A stretch of 64,000 nt of DNA from Salipiger marinus (GCF_900100085.1 NZ_FNEJ01000022.1:29057-93056); one strand, 5' to 3'; positions 20,216 to 30,477 are shown, counted from the first letter of the stretch. Notes: generated from the letters alone by a model not told the origin. Numbers and translations are program-made.

Positions 20216-20239
20216 GGGCGGGCCGAGAAAGCCCGCCCC
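20215..20239. terminator. Bidirectional terminator between AEC transporter and glcB
   Basis: GGGGCGGGC, 7-base loop, GCCCGCCCC in a 32-base convergent gap. No T-run on either side. Confidence 0.55.
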
Positions 20240-20247
20240 CCGCAGGC

Positions 20248-22389
20248 TCAGCCCGCCTTCAGTTCCAGACGGCGGCGGTGCAGCACCGGTTCGGTATAGC
20301 CCGAAGGCTGCGCGCGGCCCTCGAACACCAGATCGCAGGCGGCGCGGAAGGCCACGCCGTCAAAGCCCGGCGCCATGGGCGTATAGGCGGCGTCCCCGGC
20401 ATTCTGCCGGTCCACCACGGCGGCCATGCGTTCCATCACCGCGCGCAGCTCCGCCTCCGACACCACGCCGTGATGCAGCCAGTTCGCCAGATGCTGCGAG
20501 GAAATCCGGCAGGTCGCGCGGTCTTCCATCAGGCCGACATCGTGAATATCGGGCACCTTGGAACAGCCGACGCCCTGATCGACCCAGCGCACCACATAGC
20601 CAAGGATGCCTTGGGCGTTGTTCTCGATCTCTTCGCGCACCTCGTCTTCGGACCAGTTGGCCCCCGCCGCCACCGGCACGGTCAAAAGGTCGGCCAGCGT
20701 GCCACGCGGCCCGCCTGCCGCGATCTCGTCCTGCCGCGCCAGCACGTCCACCGCGTGATAATGCAGCGCGTGCAGCGTGGCGGCGGTGGGCGACGGCACC
20801 CAAGCGCAGGTGGCACCCGCCTTGGGATGACCGATCTTCGCCTCCAGCATGGCGGCCATGCGGTCGGGCATGGCCCACATGCCCTTGCCGATCTGGGCGC
20901 GGCCCTTCAGCCCGCAGGCAAGGCCGATATCGACGTTGCGATCCTCATAGGCGGCGATCCACGGCGTCGACTTCATGTCGCCCTTGCGCAGCATCGGCCC
21001 CGCTTCCATGGCGCTGTGCATCTCGTCGCCGGTGCGGTCCAGAAAGCCGGTATTGATGAAGGCCACCCGGTGCTGTGCGGCGCGGATACATTCGCGCAGA
21101 TTGGCAGAGGTGCGGCGTTCCTCGTCCATGATGCCCAGCTTGACGGTATAGCGCGGCAGGCCCAGCACCTCTTCGACGAAGGTGAACACCTCGTCGGCAA
21201 AGGCCACTTCCTCGGGGCCGTGCATCTTGGGCTTGACCACATAGACCGAGCCTGTGACCGAATTGCGCGGACCCTGCGATTTCGCCAGATCGTGCCGCGC
21301 GATCAGCACGGTGACCATGGCATCCATCAGCCCTTCAAAAATCTCGGACCCGTCGCGCAGCAGGATGGCGGGGTTGGTCATCAGATGGCCGACATTGCGC
21401 ACCAGCATCAGCGCGCGGCCTTTCAGCACCAGGTCAGAGCCGTCGGGCGCGGTATAGGTCCGGTCGCCGTCCAGCACGCGGGTGACAGTCTGACCGTTCT
21501 TGTCAAAACTGTCAGACAGATCGCCCTTCATCAGGCCCAGCCAGTTGCCATAGGCCAGCGCCTTGTCCGAACCATCGACGCAGGCCACGGAATCCTCGCA
21601 ATCCATGATGGCGGAGACGGCGGCTTCCATCCGCACATCGGCCAGCCCCGCCGGATCGCCGGAACCGATATGGTGGCTGCGGTCGATGACCAGTTCCACA
21701 TGCAGGTTGTTGTTGACCAGCAGCACCGCCTCGGGGGCCTCCGGCGCCCCGCGCCAGCCCGCGAACTGGGCAGGATCCGCCAGCGGCTGGCCGCCCACGC
21801 GCAGCGCGCCGCCGTCAATCCCATAGCCCTGCGCCTGCGCATGGCTGCCGTCCGCGACCGGGAAGGTCTCGTCCAGAAACGCCTTGGCGCGGGCGACCAC
21901 GTCCTGCCCGCGCGCCGCGTCGAACCCGCCCTTGGACGGCAGCGACCCCAGCGCATCGGTGCCGTAAAGCGCATCATAAAGCGAGCCCCAGCGGGCATTC
22001 GCCGCGTTCAGCGCGTAGCGGGCATTGGTGATCGGCACCACCAGCTGCGGCCCCGGGGTGCTGGCGAATTCGGGATCGGTCGCGGCAGTCTGGATGGTGA
22101 ACTCCGGGCCTTCGGGCACCAGATAGCCGATCTCGCGCAGGAAGGCGGTATAGGCTTCGGGGTCGGGCTGGCCGGGATGGGCCTTGTGCCACGCATCAAG
22201 CTGCGCCTGCAGATCGGCGCGCCGCGCCAGCAGCGCCGCATTGCGCGGGCCGAACTCATGCGCCAGCCGCGACAGGCCCGCCCAGAAGGTCTCCGCATCC
22301 ACGCCGCTGCCCGGCAGGGCCTGATCCTCGATCAGGGAGAACAGCGCGGGGTCGATCCTCAGGCCGTGGCGTTCGATACGGTCGCTCAT
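20248..22389 (-). CDS. glcB: Malate synthase G
   Basis: A 713-residue enzyme condensing glyoxylate with acetyl-CoA to malate. Length is that of the G isoform. Typical segments: [20 protein letters not shown] (near residue 225), [20 protein letters not shown] stretch near 265, the Arg in [15 protein letters not shown] (near 330), and [30 protein letters not shown] near the C-terminus. No isocitrate lyase gene nearby. Stands alone. Confidence 0.95.
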   Translation of the reverse strand: MSDRIERHGLRIDPALFSLIEDQALPGSGVDAETFWAGLSRLAHEFGPRNAALLARRADLQAQLDAWHKAHPGQPDPEAYTAFLREIGYLVPEGPEFTIQTAATDPEFASTPGPQLVVPITNARYALNAANARWGSLYDALYGTDALGSLPSKGGFDAARGQDVVARAKAFLDETFPVADGSHAQAQGYGIDGGALRVGGQPLADPAQFAGWRGAPEAPEAVLLVNNNLHVELVIDRSHHIGSGDPAGLADVRMEAAVSAIMDCEDSVACVDGSDKALAYGNWLGLMKGDLSDSFDKNGQTVTRVLDGDRTYTAPDGSDLVLKGRALMLVRNVGHLMTNPAILLRDGSEIFEGLMDAMVTVLIARHDLAKSQGPRNSVTGSVYVVKPKMHGPEEVAFADEVFTFVEEVLGLPRYTVKLGIMDEERRTSANLRECIRAAQHRVAFINTGFLDRTGDEMHSAMEAGPMLRKGDMKSTPWIAAYEDRNVDIGLACGLKGRAQIGKGMWAMPDRMAAMLEAKIGHPKAGATCAWVPSPTAATLHALHYHAVDVLARQDEIAAGGPRGTLADLLTVPVAAGANWSEDEVREEIENNAQGILGYVVRWVDQGVGCSKVPDIHDVGLMEDRATCRISSQHLANWLHHGVVSEAELRAVMERMAAVVDRQNAGDAAYTPMAPGFDGVAFRAACDLVFEGRAQPSGYTEPVLHRRRLELKAG

Positions 22390-22586
22390 GGGGCATCTCC
22401 AGTGTGAGTCGCGTCAGTCCCGGTTTAGGAAACAAGTTTCCGATAGGCAACAAGCGGTGGTCATATCTTCTGACCAGATCGGCCCGCCACGCGCCCCCTG
22501 CCCGCCCCGCACGGCGCTTCTTCTTGACAGGTCTGGTGCCGCGATGCAGCGTCCGCAACATTTCGGCACCTGAAAGGACGAAAGAC

Positions 22587-23249
22587 ATGGCCAAGGAAAC
22601 CCGAAGCTTCGCCGTCATCGGGTTGGGCGCGTTCGGCAGCACCGTCGCGTCGGAACTGGCACGGTTCGGCAATCATGTGATCGGGGTGGACCGCGACGAG
22701 AAGCGCGTGTCGCAAATGGCCTCGACCCTGCCTGCCACCGTCATTCTGGACACCACCGACGAGGGCGCGCTGCGCGAAGCGGGGATCGACCGTTACGACG
22801 TGGTGCTGGTCGCCATCGGGCGCGACATCGAAGCCTCGATCCTCACCACCATGAACATGCGGCTGCTGGGGATCGACACCATCTGGGTGAAGGCCTCCAA
22901 CCGCACCCATCACCGCATCCTGTCCAAGCTGGGCGCCGACCGGGTGATCCTGCCGGAGCAGGAAATGGGCCGCCACATCTCGCAGATGCTGAACAACCCG
23001 GTGGTGCAGGATTACATGACGCTGAGCAACGGGTTCAGCGTGGTCAACGTGGTGCTGCCGGAACGGATCAAGGGCAAGCAGCTCTGCGATCTGGGCATCG
23101 GCGACCGGCACGACCTGCGGCTGCTGGGAATGATGCGCGGCACCGAACATGTGCCCTGTTCCGACCGCGACATGGATCTGCGCCCCGAGGACAAGCTGAT
23201 CCTGCTGGGCAAGCGCGCCGATCTGCGCCGCTTTGGCGACGCGCTCTGA
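22587..23249 (+). CDS. ktrA: K+ uptake regulatory subunit, KtrA/TrkA type
   Basis: A 220-residue cytoplasmic RCK protein: RCK_N Rossmann domain (VIGLGAFGSTVASELARFG, residues 8-26; GVDRDEKR for the nucleotide ribose) and RCK_C domain (residues 140-220). It gates the membrane subunit encoded 4 bases downstream. A GAAAGGA ribosome-binding site precedes 22587. The short, single-RCK form is typical of Ktr rather than the duplicated TrkA of E. coli. Confidence 0.88.
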   Translation: MAKETRSFAVIGLGAFGSTVASELARFGNHVIGVDRDEKRVSQMASTLPATVILDTTDEGALREAGIDRYDVVLVAIGRDIEASILTTMNMRLLGIDTIWVKASNRTHHRILSKLGADRVILPEQEMGRHISQMLNNPVVQDYMTLSNGFSVVNVVLPERIKGKQLCDLGIGDRHDLRLLGMMRGTEHVPCSDRDMDLRPEDKLILLGKRADLRRFGDAL

Positions 23250-23253
23250 TCCC

Positions 23254-24603
23254 ATGGTCTGGCGCACCCTGTCCCGGACGCTCGCGCGGCGCCTGCTGCG
23301 CGTGTCCCCGCCGCTGATCCTTGCGGCGCTTTATGCCGGGCTTATCCTGCTGGGGGCGCTGCTGTTCAAGCTGCCCTTTGCCACCACGCAGCCGATCACA
23401 TGGTCGGATGCGCTGTTCACCGCCACATCGGCGGTCACCGTCACCGGGCTTGCCGTCTTTGACGTGGGCGCGGTGCTGACCCATTTCGGGGAATTCGTGC
23501 TGGCGGTGCTGATCCAGCTTGGCGGGCTCGGGCTCATGACCTTTGCCGTGCTGGTGCTGGCAGCACTTGGCCTGCCGGTGGGCATCACCGGGCATATCTA
23601 CCTGCGCGAGGATCTGAACCAGAATTCCATGCACCAGCTGTCGGCGCTGGTGCGGACCATCCTCAAGGTGGTGCTTTTCTGCGAAGTAACCGGCGCGCTG
23701 GTGCTGATGCTCAGCTTCGCCCCGGTTCTGGGCTTCTGGGAGGGGCTGTGGGTCTCTGCCTTCCACTCGATTTCGGCCTTCAACAATGCGGGGTTTTCCA
23801 CCTTCTCCGACGGGCTGGTGGGCTTTGCCACCGATCCGGTGGTCAATCTGGTGATCCCCGCCTTGTTCATCGTCGGCGGCATCGGCTATGTCGTGCTGCA
23901 GGACATTGCCCGGCAGCGCAGCCATCACAGCTGGTCGCTGCATACCAAGATCATGCTGCTGGGCACCGCCATCCTGATTCCGTGGTCGGTGGGCAGCTTT
24001 GCCCTGCTGGAATGGACCAATCCCGGCACGCTGGGGATCTTTGACAGTGCCGGGGAAAAGCTGATGGTCAGCTGGTTTCAGGGCGTCACCACCCGCACCG
24101 CCGGGTTCAACACCACCGATATCGGCGCGCTGCATGACAGCACGGTGATGCTGTTCATCTCGCTCATGCTGATCGGCGGCGGCCCCACCTCCACCGCCGG
24201 GGGGATCAAGGTCACGACCTTTGTGGTGATGATCCTTGCCACCATCGCCTTTTTCCGCCGCCAGACGCAGCTGCATGCCTTTGGCCGCAGCATCGGGCTG
24301 GAACAGGTGCTGAAGGTCATGGCGCTGACCTCGATCAGCGTGCTGGTGGTGTTTGTGGGGGTGTTCCTGCTCACCGCCTCGCATGACGGGCATTTTGTCG
24401 ACGTGGCCTTCGAGGTGGCCAGCGCCTTCGGCACGGTGGGCCTGTCGCGCGGCTATACGACAGAGCTGACCGAATTCGGCCGCGCCATGATCATCGCGAT
24501 CATGTTTCTGGGCCGGGTCGGGCCGCTGACGCTGGGGTTTTTTCTGGCCACCCGCACCACACCCCGCGTGCGCTACCCCGAAGGGCAGATCCATCTGGGC
24601 TGA
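23254..24603 (+). CDS. ktrB: K+ transporter membrane subunit, KtrB/TrkH type
   Basis: A 449-residue channel-like protein with the four M1-P-M2 repeats of TrkH/KtrB; filter-type turns include TSAVTVTGLAVFD (near residue 67), FNNAGFS (near 180), TRTAGFNTTD (near 287) and AFGTVGLSRG (near 393). Pairs with the preceding RCK subunit. Start 23254 avoids overlap with ktrA; an ATG at 23233 would overlap it. Confidence 0.9.
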   Translation: MVWRTLSRTLARRLLRVSPPLILAALYAGLILLGALLFKLPFATTQPITWSDALFTATSAVTVTGLAVFDVGAVLTHFGEFVLAVLIQLGGLGLMTFAVLVLAALGLPVGITGHIYLREDLNQNSMHQLSALVRTILKVVLFCEVTGALVLMLSFAPVLGFWEGLWVSAFHSISAFNNAGFSTFSDGLVGFATDPVVNLVIPALFIVGGIGYVVLQDIARQRSHHSWSLHTKIMLLGTAILIPWSVGSFALLEWTNPGTLGIFDSAGEKLMVSWFQGVTTRTAGFNTTDIGALHDSTVMLFISLMLIGGGPTSTAGGIKVTTFVVMILATIAFFRRQTQLHAFGRSIGLEQVLKVMALTSISVLVVFVGVFLLTASHDGHFVDVAFEVASAFGTVGLSRGYTTELTEFGRAMIIAIMFLGRVGPLTLGFFLATRTTPRVRYPEGQIHLG

Positions 24604-24605
24604 CG

Positions 24606-24632
24606 AAAAACCGCGCGGTCAGGCCGCGCGGT
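24606..24632 (-). terminator. Terminator of the ATM1-like gene
   Basis: ACCGCGCGG, 5-base loop, CCGCGCGGT, followed on the minus strand by TTTTTC. The stem overlaps the last codons of the gene. Confidence 0.65.
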
Positions 24633-26442
24633 CCTCGGCCTGCTGGCGCGCCCAAAGCTGGGCATAACGCCCGGCGCGGGCCAGCAGCGCCTCATGGGTG
24701 CCCTCCTCGACCACCAGACCTTTTTCCAGCACCACGATGCGGTCGGCATCGGCGATGGTCGACAGCCGGTGCGCGATGGTCAGCACCGTGCGCCCCTCGC
24801 CCGCGCGGCGCAGGGCGGTCTGGATCTCCGCCTCGGTCTCGGTATCAAGCGCCGAGGTCGCCTCGTCCAAGAGCAGGATCGGCGGATCCTTGAGCAGCGT
24901 GCGCGCGATGCCGACGCGCTGCTTTTCCCCGCCCGACAGTTTCAGCCCGCGTTCGCCCACCTGCGTGTCATAGCCTTCGGGCAGCGAGATGATGAACTCG
25001 TGGATCTGGGCCGCACGCGCCGCCGCCTCGATCTGTGCCTGCGTGGCGCCATCGCGGCCATAGGCGATGTTGTAGCGGATGCTGTCGTTGAACAGCACGG
25101 TGTCCTGCGGCACCACGCCGATGGCGGCGTGCAGGCTGTCCTGCGTCACCGCGCGCAGATCCTGCCCGTCGATGCGGATGGCGCCGCCCGAGACATCGTA
25201 GAAGCGGAACAGCAGCCGCCCGATGGTGGATTTGCCCGAGCCGGACGGCCCGACCAGCGCCACGCTTTCCCCCGCCCCCACCTTCAGGCTGACGCCATGC
25301 AGGATGGTGCGCTCGGGGTCATAGCCAAAGCGCACCGCGTCGAATTCGACCGCAGCCCCGCGCACCTGCAGCGCGGGCGCGCCGGGGCGGTCCTTGACCT
25401 CGCTTGGCTGGTCCAGAAGATCGAACATCTGGCCCATATCCACCAGCGCCTGCCGGATTTCGCGATAGACCGTGCCAAGGAAATTGAGCGGCATGGTGAT
25501 CTGGATCATGTAGGCGTTGACCATGACAAAATCGCCCACGGTCAGGCTGCCCTGCTGCACCCCCAGCGCCGCCATGATCATCACCGCGACCAGCCCCGCC
25601 GTGATGATGAAGGCCTGCCCGGCATTGAGCGCGGCAAGCGAGGTGGCGGTCTTGACCGCCGCCTGTTCATAACCCGCCATGGCGGCATCATAGCGCGCGG
25701 CCTCGCGCGATTCAGCGCCAAAATACTTGACAGTCTCGAAATTCAGCAGGCTGTCCACTGCCTTCTGGTTGGCGTCGGTGTCCTGCGTGTTCATGCGCTG
25801 GCGCAGCTTCACCCGCCATTCGGTGACGGCGAAGGTGAACCAGACATACAGCGCGATGGTGACCGCCACCACCGCCAGATACCAGACGTCAAACAGCGTG
25901 AACAGGATGGCCGCGATCAGCAGCAGTTCAAGGATCAGCGGCCCGATGGAGAACAGCAGGAAGCGCAGCAGGAAATCCACGCCCTTCACGCCGCGTTCGA
26001 TGATCCGGCTGAGCCCGCCGGTGCGCCGCGTCAGGTGATAGCGCAGCGACAGGCGGTGGATATGGCCGAAGGTTTCCAGCGCGATGCGGCGCAGCGCGTG
26101 CTGGCCGACCCGGGCAAAGACCGCGTCGCGCAGCTGCTGGAAGCCGTTGGAGAAAAACCGCGCCAGACCGTAAGCGACGGTCAGCCCCACCGCCCCCAGC
26201 GCCAGATCCGGCACCTCGCCGCCCAGCGTGTCCACCGCCGCCTTGTAGAGCAGCGGCGTGCCCACGGCGATCAGCTTGGCGACCAGCAGCAGCAGCAGGG
26301 CCGCCACCACCCGGCGCTGCGCCCAAGGTGCGCCCTTGGGCCAGAGATAGGGCGCGGTGCGGATCAGCACCCGGCGGGCGGAGCGGCGTTCGGACTGCGC
26401 GGAGGCATCCTGCGCGGGGTCGGCGGGAGAAGCGGGAGGCAT
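24619..26442 (-). CDS. ATM1-type ABC exporter (ABCB, half-transporter)
   Basis: A 607-residue fused membrane/ATPase protein. Residues 30-330 hold the six-helix ABC transmembrane domain with an FFSNGFQQLRDAVFARVGQHA segment characteristic of ATM1/HMT1 relatives. The nucleotide-binding domain shows Walker A GPSGSGKST (near 398), signature LSGGEKQRVG (near 500), Walker B ILLLDEATSALD and the H-loop IAHR. Bacterial ATM1 exports glutathione conjugates or polysulfides, supporting metal detoxification and Fe-S homeostasis. It likely acts as a homodimer. Confidence 0.88.
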   Translation of the reverse strand: MPPASPADPAQDASAQSERRSARRVLIRTAPYLWPKGAPWAQRRVVAALLLLLVAKLIAVGTPLLYKAAVDTLGGEVPDLALGAVGLTVAYGLARFFSNGFQQLRDAVFARVGQHALRRIALETFGHIHRLSLRYHLTRRTGGLSRIIERGVKGVDFLLRFLLFSIGPLILELLLIAAILFTLFDVWYLAVVAVTIALYVWFTFAVTEWRVKLRQRMNTQDTDANQKAVDSLLNFETVKYFGAESREAARYDAAMAGYEQAAVKTATSLAALNAGQAFIITAGLVAVMIMAALGVQQGSLTVGDFVMVNAYMIQITMPLNFLGTVYREIRQALVDMGQMFDLLDQPSEVKDRPGAPALQVRGAAVEFDAVRFGYDPERTILHGVSLKVGAGESVALVGPSGSGKSTIGRLLFRFYDVSGGAIRIDGQDLRAVTQDSLHAAIGVVPQDTVLFNDSIRYNIAYGRDGATQAQIEAAARAAQIHEFIISLPEGYDTQVGERGLKLSGGEKQRVGIARTLLKDPPILLLDEATSALDTETEAEIQTALRRAGEGRTVLTIAHRLSTIADADRIVVLEKGLVVEEGTHEALLARAGRYAQLWARQQAEDRAA

Positions 26443-26537
26443 GGCGGATCCTTTGGGTCTGCTGGCGTTCTAGCCCGCAGGCGCGGTCAGGGCCAGCCCG
26501 CCAGCCCGGTTCGTTTCGGGCGGGCGGATGGGTCGCA

Positions 26538-26600
26538 GGGGGGCGCTGCCCCCCGCGCGCGCGGCGCGCTCCCCCCGGAGTTTACGGGCAAGATGAAGGG
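26538..26600 (+). repeat. Dispersed intergenic palindromic repeat, copy B
   Basis: GGGGGGCGCTGCCCCCC, GCGCGC palindrome, CCCCCCGGAGTTTACGGGCA, AGATGAA, ending just past the 3' end of the LysM gene. Same layout as copies A, C, D and E. Confidence 0.7.
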
Positions 26601-26605
26601 GCGGG

Positions 26606-28048
26606 TCAGTCCGGGATGTCGAAGACCTGACCGGGATAGATGAGGTCGGGGTTGCGGATCTGGCTGCGATTGGCCTCGAACACCTTCACATAGTCGATGC
26701 CCTGCCCGTAGCGGGTGCGCGCGATGGCCCAGAGCGTGTGGCCGGGCTGCACGGTGACGGCGCGCACCGCCACGGCGGGATCGGCGGCGGCGGCCAGCAC
26801 CTCGGCGGATTCGCGGCGGAACGGGCTTTCGGCGCGGGCGGTGACCTCGCCCGCGTCGTCGATCTGGTCGACGCGCAGCGTATAGGTGCCGGTGGCGACA
26901 TCGGGCAGGGCCGCCTGCCAGCGGCCATCGGCGGCAATGCGCGTGGTGATGAGCGGGCGGTTGTCGAGATAGACCCGGACCGAGGCCGCGCCTCGGCCCC
27001 GCCCGGCCAGCGCCACGGCGCCCTGCTCGTCATAGCTGATGGTGTCGATGGCGATCTGGTCCTGCGCCAGCGGGGTCTGCGGCTGCATCACCTCGATCCC
27101 CGCTTCGGAGGAGAGCAGCGCCACCGGCGCCGGGGCCTCTGGCGCTGGCACCACCGCCGCCGCGGCGGCATCGGGGCTGGAGGGGCCGGGCGCCGCCGCG
27201 ATCCGCGGCTCGGGCGCATCGGGGGCTGCGGGGGGATCGCTGCGCGCTTGGGCCGGGGTGCTGCTGGCCTCGGCTGGCGCGGGACTGTCCGGCGCGGGTG
27301 CGTCGGCGGACGGTTCTGCCGCGGCCATGGCGGCGGGCGGCGGGGCGGCGGGCGGGGTCAGGATCACCTCCTGTTCCGACAGCAGTTCCCGGCCCTGATG
27401 GCGCAGCCGCAGCCTCAGCACCCGCGGCGCGCCGTCGAGCGGCAGATCGAGAAAGGCGGTGAAGCGGCCATCCCGGTCGCTCTGCACCTCGGGTTCCGGG
27501 ATGCCGTCGACCAGCACCGCCACGGCGGCACCCGGTTCGGCCCGGCCCGCCACCAGCGTCTGGCCGGTGGGATCGGCGCGCACCAGATCGAAGCTGGGCG
27601 GATTTGGCAGCGGCAGCGGCGCGTCGGGGTCGGGGCGCGCTTCGGGCCCTGTGGCGGCAAGCACCTCTGACACCGCGCCGGGGCGTTCCGGCGCGCTGAC
27701 CGGGGCCGGGGCGGAGGCCTGCGGGCCTGCGGCGGTGACGGCGGGCTGCGCCACCTCCGTGCCCGCCTGTGGTTCCGGCAGCGCGGGCGCAGGCGCGGCA
27801 TCGGGCGCGTCCTGCGCCACCGTGGCCGCCGGTTCGGGCGGCGGCGCGGCGGGGGCGGGATCGGCTGTCGTGACCTCTGCCGGGGGCGACGGCGCCTCCG
27901 GCGCGGGGGTCGGCGCGGCGGAGGATGCCACGGCGGGATCGGCGGGATCCTCGGGCTTGGGCAGCGGCGCGAGGAACCCCGCCAGATAGAGGACGCCCAC
28001 CGCAACTGCGATGCCCAGCCCTGCGCCTGCCAAGCTCTTCCTGTTCAT
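26606..28048 (-). CDS. LysM-domain envelope protein with Pro/Ala-rich linker
   Basis: A 480-residue protein: an N-terminal membrane anchor (residues 5-27), a long Ala/Pro/Glu-rich disordered region (30-150), two Ig-like or carboxypeptidase-regulatory-like beta modules (around 150-220 and 345-410, with ARPDP/VAGRAEPGAAVAVLVDG and GRGRGAASVRVYLDN), and a C-terminal LysM domain (VQPGHTLWAIARTRYG to YPGQVFDIP, residues 430-480) that binds peptidoglycan. Start 28048 has the anchor at its N-terminus. Role probably cell-envelope organisation. Confidence 0.8.
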   Translation of the reverse strand: MNRKSLAGAGLGIAVAVGVLYLAGFLAPLPKPEDPADPAVASSAAPTPAPEAPSPPAEVTTADPAPAAPPPEPAATVAQDAPDAAPAPALPEPQAGTEVAQPAVTAAGPQASAPAPVSAPERPGAVSEVLAATGPEARPDPDAPLPLPNPPSFDLVRADPTGQTLVAGRAEPGAAVAVLVDGIPEPEVQSDRDGRFTAFLDLPLDGAPRVLRLRLRHQGRELLSEQEVILTPPAAPPPAAMAAAEPSADAPAPDSPAPAEASSTPAQARSDPPAAPDAPEPRIAAAPGPSSPDAAAAAVVPAPEAPAPVALLSSEAGIEVMQPQTPLAQDQIAIDTISYDEQGAVALAGRGRGAASVRVYLDNRPLITTRIAADGRWQAALPDVATGTYTLRVDQIDDAGEVTARAESPFRRESAEVLAAAADPAVAVRAVTVQPGHTLWAIARTRYGQGIDYVKVFEANRSQIRNPDLIYPGQVFDIPD

Positions 28049-28155
28049 GCCATCCCCTGATCCGGCCCGCGCGGACGATGTGCCCGCAGCGTGGTTGTGC
28101 ACCTATAACAATCCCGTTATCAGCGGTCAAAACAGCAATTTTCCGGATCTGCAGC

Positions 28156-28707
28156 ATGCTCTCCAAATCTGTCTGTGTCTATTGCGGTTCGCGCTTCGGT
28201 CGGGACCCGGCGCATAAGGAAACGGCACAGGCGCTTGGCCGCGCGCTGGCGGCAGAGGGCTGGCGGCTGGTCTATGGCGCGGGCGATGTCGGGCTGATGG
28301 GCGAGGTGGCGCGCGCGGCGCAGGGGGCGGGCGGCGACACCTTCGGCGTCATCCCCGCGCATCTGCTGGCGCTGGAGGTGGGCAAGCGCGACCTGACCCG
28401 CTTCGTGGTCACCGAGACCATGCACGAGCGCAAGAAGGTCATGCTGATGAATGCCGATGCGGTGGTGATGCTGCCCGGCGGCGCGGGCAGTCTCGACGAG
28501 TTTTTCGAGGCGCTGACATGGCGCCAGCTTGGCCTGCATGACAAGCCCATCGTGCTGCTGGATGCGGACGGGTTCTGGGATCCGCTGCGCGCGCTGCTGG
28601 CGCATGTGACCGGACAGGGCTTTGCCGAGCCGTCGCTGCTGGGCTATGTTCAGAGTGCGGCTTCGGCGGAAGAGGCCATGGCGCTTCTGCGCCGCGCCCT
28701 GTCCTGA
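28156..28707 (+). CDS. LOG-family nucleotide 5'-monophosphate phosphoribohydrolase
   Basis: A 183-residue protein with the LOG signatures: SVCVYCGSRFG at the N-terminus, LVYGAGDVGLMG, and the catalytic PGGAGSLDEFFEALTW (residues 113-128), plus the paired Arg in ETMHERK. Such enzymes release the base from cytokinin or other nucleoside monophosphates. The last 58 bases overlap rarD on the opposite strand. Confidence 0.87.
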   Translation: MLSKSVCVYCGSRFGRDPAHKETAQALGRALAAEGWRLVYGAGDVGLMGEVARAAQGAGGDTFGVIPAHLLALEVGKRDLTRFVVTETMHERKKVMLMNADAVVMLPGGAGSLDEFFEALTWRQLGLHDKPIVLLDADGFWDPLRALLAHVTGQGFAEPSLLGYVQSAASAEEAMALLRRALS

Positions 28708-29564
28708 CGCAGCGCCGAGACGCTATAAAGCGCCAGCGCCGCCCAGATCAGCGCGAAGCTGACGGCGCGGGCAGGGCCGAAGGGTTCGCCAAGGATCAGC
28801 ACGGCGCCCAGAGCCTGCAGCGTCGGGTTGAGATATTGCAGAAGCCCCAGCGTTGACAGGTCCACCCGCCGCGCCGCCTCGGCAAAAAGCATCAGCGGCA
28901 GCGCGCTGAGGATCCCCGAGCCTGCCAGCAGCGCCGAGCGGGTCCAGTCCTGCCCGAACGCCCCCTGCCCCGAGATCTGTGCGGCGGCGATCCACAGAAC
29001 CGCGAGCGGCAGCAGCACCAGCACCTCGGCAAAGACCGAAACCGCCCCGGGCGCCACGATGCGTTTCTTGGCCAGACCGTAAAGGCTGAAGGTCAGGGCC
29101 AAGGCCAGCGCCATCCAGGGCGGGCTGCCCAGGCCCACGGCCAGCACCAGCACCGCAGCCGCTGCCAGCGCCACGGCCAGCCATTGCAGCAGCGCCAGCC
29201 TTTCGCGGTAGATCACCACCCCCAGCAGCACCGCGCAGATCGGGAAGATGTAATATCCGAGCGCACTTTCGGTCACCCAGCCGCGCTGCACCGCGATCAG
29301 GTACAGCAGCCAGTTGGCGCCGATGGCGAGGGCGGCAAACACCGTCTCGCGCCGTCTGGCGGGATGGGTCAGCAGGGCGCGGGTCAGATGCAGCCGCCCC
29401 TGCGCGCCCAGCACCAGTGCAAAGACCAGCGCCGACCACAGGGTGCGGTGCGCCAGCAGTTCCATCGCCGGAACATCGGAGAGTTCGCTGTAATAAAGCG
29501 GCGCCAGCCCCCAGAGGGTGCAGGCGACGATCATGGCCAGAACGCCGAGGCGGGCGGGCGACAT
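28650..29564 (-). CDS. rarD: EamA-family transporter RarD
   Basis: A 304-residue membrane protein with ten helices in two EamA halves. MIVACTLWGLAPLYYS, MELLAHRTLWSA and ALAIGANWLLYLIAVQRG are the usual RarD segments. It is related to chloramphenicol-sensitivity protein RarD; substrate unproven. Converges on the LOG gene. Confidence 0.87.
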   Translation of the reverse strand: MSPARLGVLAMIVACTLWGLAPLYYSELSDVPAMELLAHRTLWSALVFALVLGAQGRLHLTRALLTHPARRRETVFAALAIGANWLLYLIAVQRGWVTESALGYYIFPICAVLLGVVIYRERLALLQWLAVALAAAAVLVLAVGLGSPPWMALALALTFSLYGLAKKRIVAPGAVSVFAEVLVLLPLAVLWIAAAQISGQGAFGQDWTRSALLAGSGILSALPLMLFAEAARRVDLSTLGLLQYLNPTLQALGAVLILGEPFGPARAVSFALIWAALALYSVSALRQDRARRRSAMASSAEAAL

Positions 29565-29652
29565 GGCGGTCCTCCGGCGGACAGAGCAGGAGGGCCCCGT
29601 CTTCGCCCGAAGGCTTACCGCCCGGCGGACCGGGCGGCAAGATGGGCCGGGC

Positions 29653-30111
29653 TCAGGCCTCGTCCAGCGCCTCGTGCAGCAGGCGTTCGATCTTGTCGAT
29701 CGGGTGGTTGGTCAGGGTCTTGTCGATTTCCGCGACCACCTTGTCCTGCACCTCCTTGTGGAGCTTGCTGCGCAGCTCGCCCAGCGTGGCGGGCGGCGCC
29801 ACCAGAACGATGCGGTCAAACGCGCCCTTATGCGCCTGTTTATAGAGGATATCGGCCAGATCATCGGCGAAACGATCCTTGGCCAGCTGATGCCAGTCGG
29901 TATCGTCGAGCGCGGATTTCTGGCCCGGCCCGTTATCGGCCACGCGCCCGGGACGGTTGGCGGACTGCTCGCGGTCCGAGGGGTTTTCCTGCTGTTCGAT
30001 GCGCACGACGTTGAGATCGGGGTTTTCCGCATCAAGGTCGTTGCGCAGGAACAGGGCCTTTTCCCCGTCCGCCACCAGAACCCATGTGCCTTGCGTGAGC
30101 ACGCTCATCAC
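29653..30111 (-). CDS. Host attachment protein family (baeRF-type)
   Basis: A 152-residue soluble protein beginning with the family's TWVLVADGEKALFLRN and containing DFDRIVLVAPPATLGELR-like segment and LTNHPIDKIERLL at the C-terminus. This family was named from attachment mutants and is related to archaeal release-factor-like domains; function in this organism is unknown. Coupled by an ATGA overlap to the preceding small gene. Confidence 0.8.
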   Translation of the reverse strand: MMSVLTQGTWVLVADGEKALFLRNDLDAENPDLNVVRIEQQENPSDREQSANRPGRVADNGPGQKSALDDTDWHQLAKDRFADDLADILYKQAHKGAFDRIVLVAPPATLGELRSKLHKEVQDKVVAEIDKTLTNHPIDKIERLLHEALDEA

Positions 30112-30335
30112 ACTTTCTCCTTGTCGCCGCTGCCGTTCTGATCCTGTGCGAGCGGGCGCGTCCTGCCCGCCGAGGTCTCGTCATGGCGCTTTTCCTCGTC
30201 GCGGGTGCCGACCTTGCGGGCCATCTCGCCGCCCTTGCGGCCCTGCTGCTGGCTGGCGCCGGGGGCATCCGGCGTGCCGTCGAGGATTTCCTGAGTTTCG
30301 CTGCGGCCGTCCTGCGATCTTGCTCTGTCGGGCAT
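30108..30335 (-). CDS. Small hydrophilic protein
   Basis: A 75-residue, strongly charged protein, probably disordered. The start at 30335 is supported by GGAGG 5 bases upstream; the frame remains open to 30401. Its stop overlaps the next ATG. Function unknown, but the coupling suggests a partner of the host attachment protein. Confidence 0.55.
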   Translation of the reverse strand: MPDRARSQDGRSETQEILDGTPDAPGASQQQGRKGGEMARKVGTRDEEKRHDETSAGRTRPLAQDQNGSGDKEKV

Positions 30336-30400
30336 GAGAACCTCCATTTGCTTCTGGGTCTCAACGCATGGCGGGCGCGGCTGTTCCCCGGACGTGGACA

Positions 30401-30457
30401 AGGGGGCTCTGCCCCCGTCCGCGCCAAGGCGCGGCCTCCCCCGGGATATTTCCGGTC
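30401..30457 (+). repeat. Dispersed intergenic palindromic repeat, copy C
   Basis: GGGGGCTCTGCCCCC, CGCGCC/GGCGCG palindrome, CCCCCGGGATATTTCCGG. The AGATGAA tail is replaced by AGAAGAC. It lies just past the lipoprotein gene's 3' end. Confidence 0.65.
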
Positions 30458-30477
30458 AGAAGACGCCGCGCGGCGGC

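Noticed and set aside
19285..22407. 1040-codon open frame over the AEC transporter and opposite glcB
   Set aside because: It crosses a terminator and two established genes; no recognisable domain.
24694..26643. 649-codon open frame opposite the ATM1-like exporter
   Set aside because: Shadow of a clear ABC exporter; composition not protein-like.
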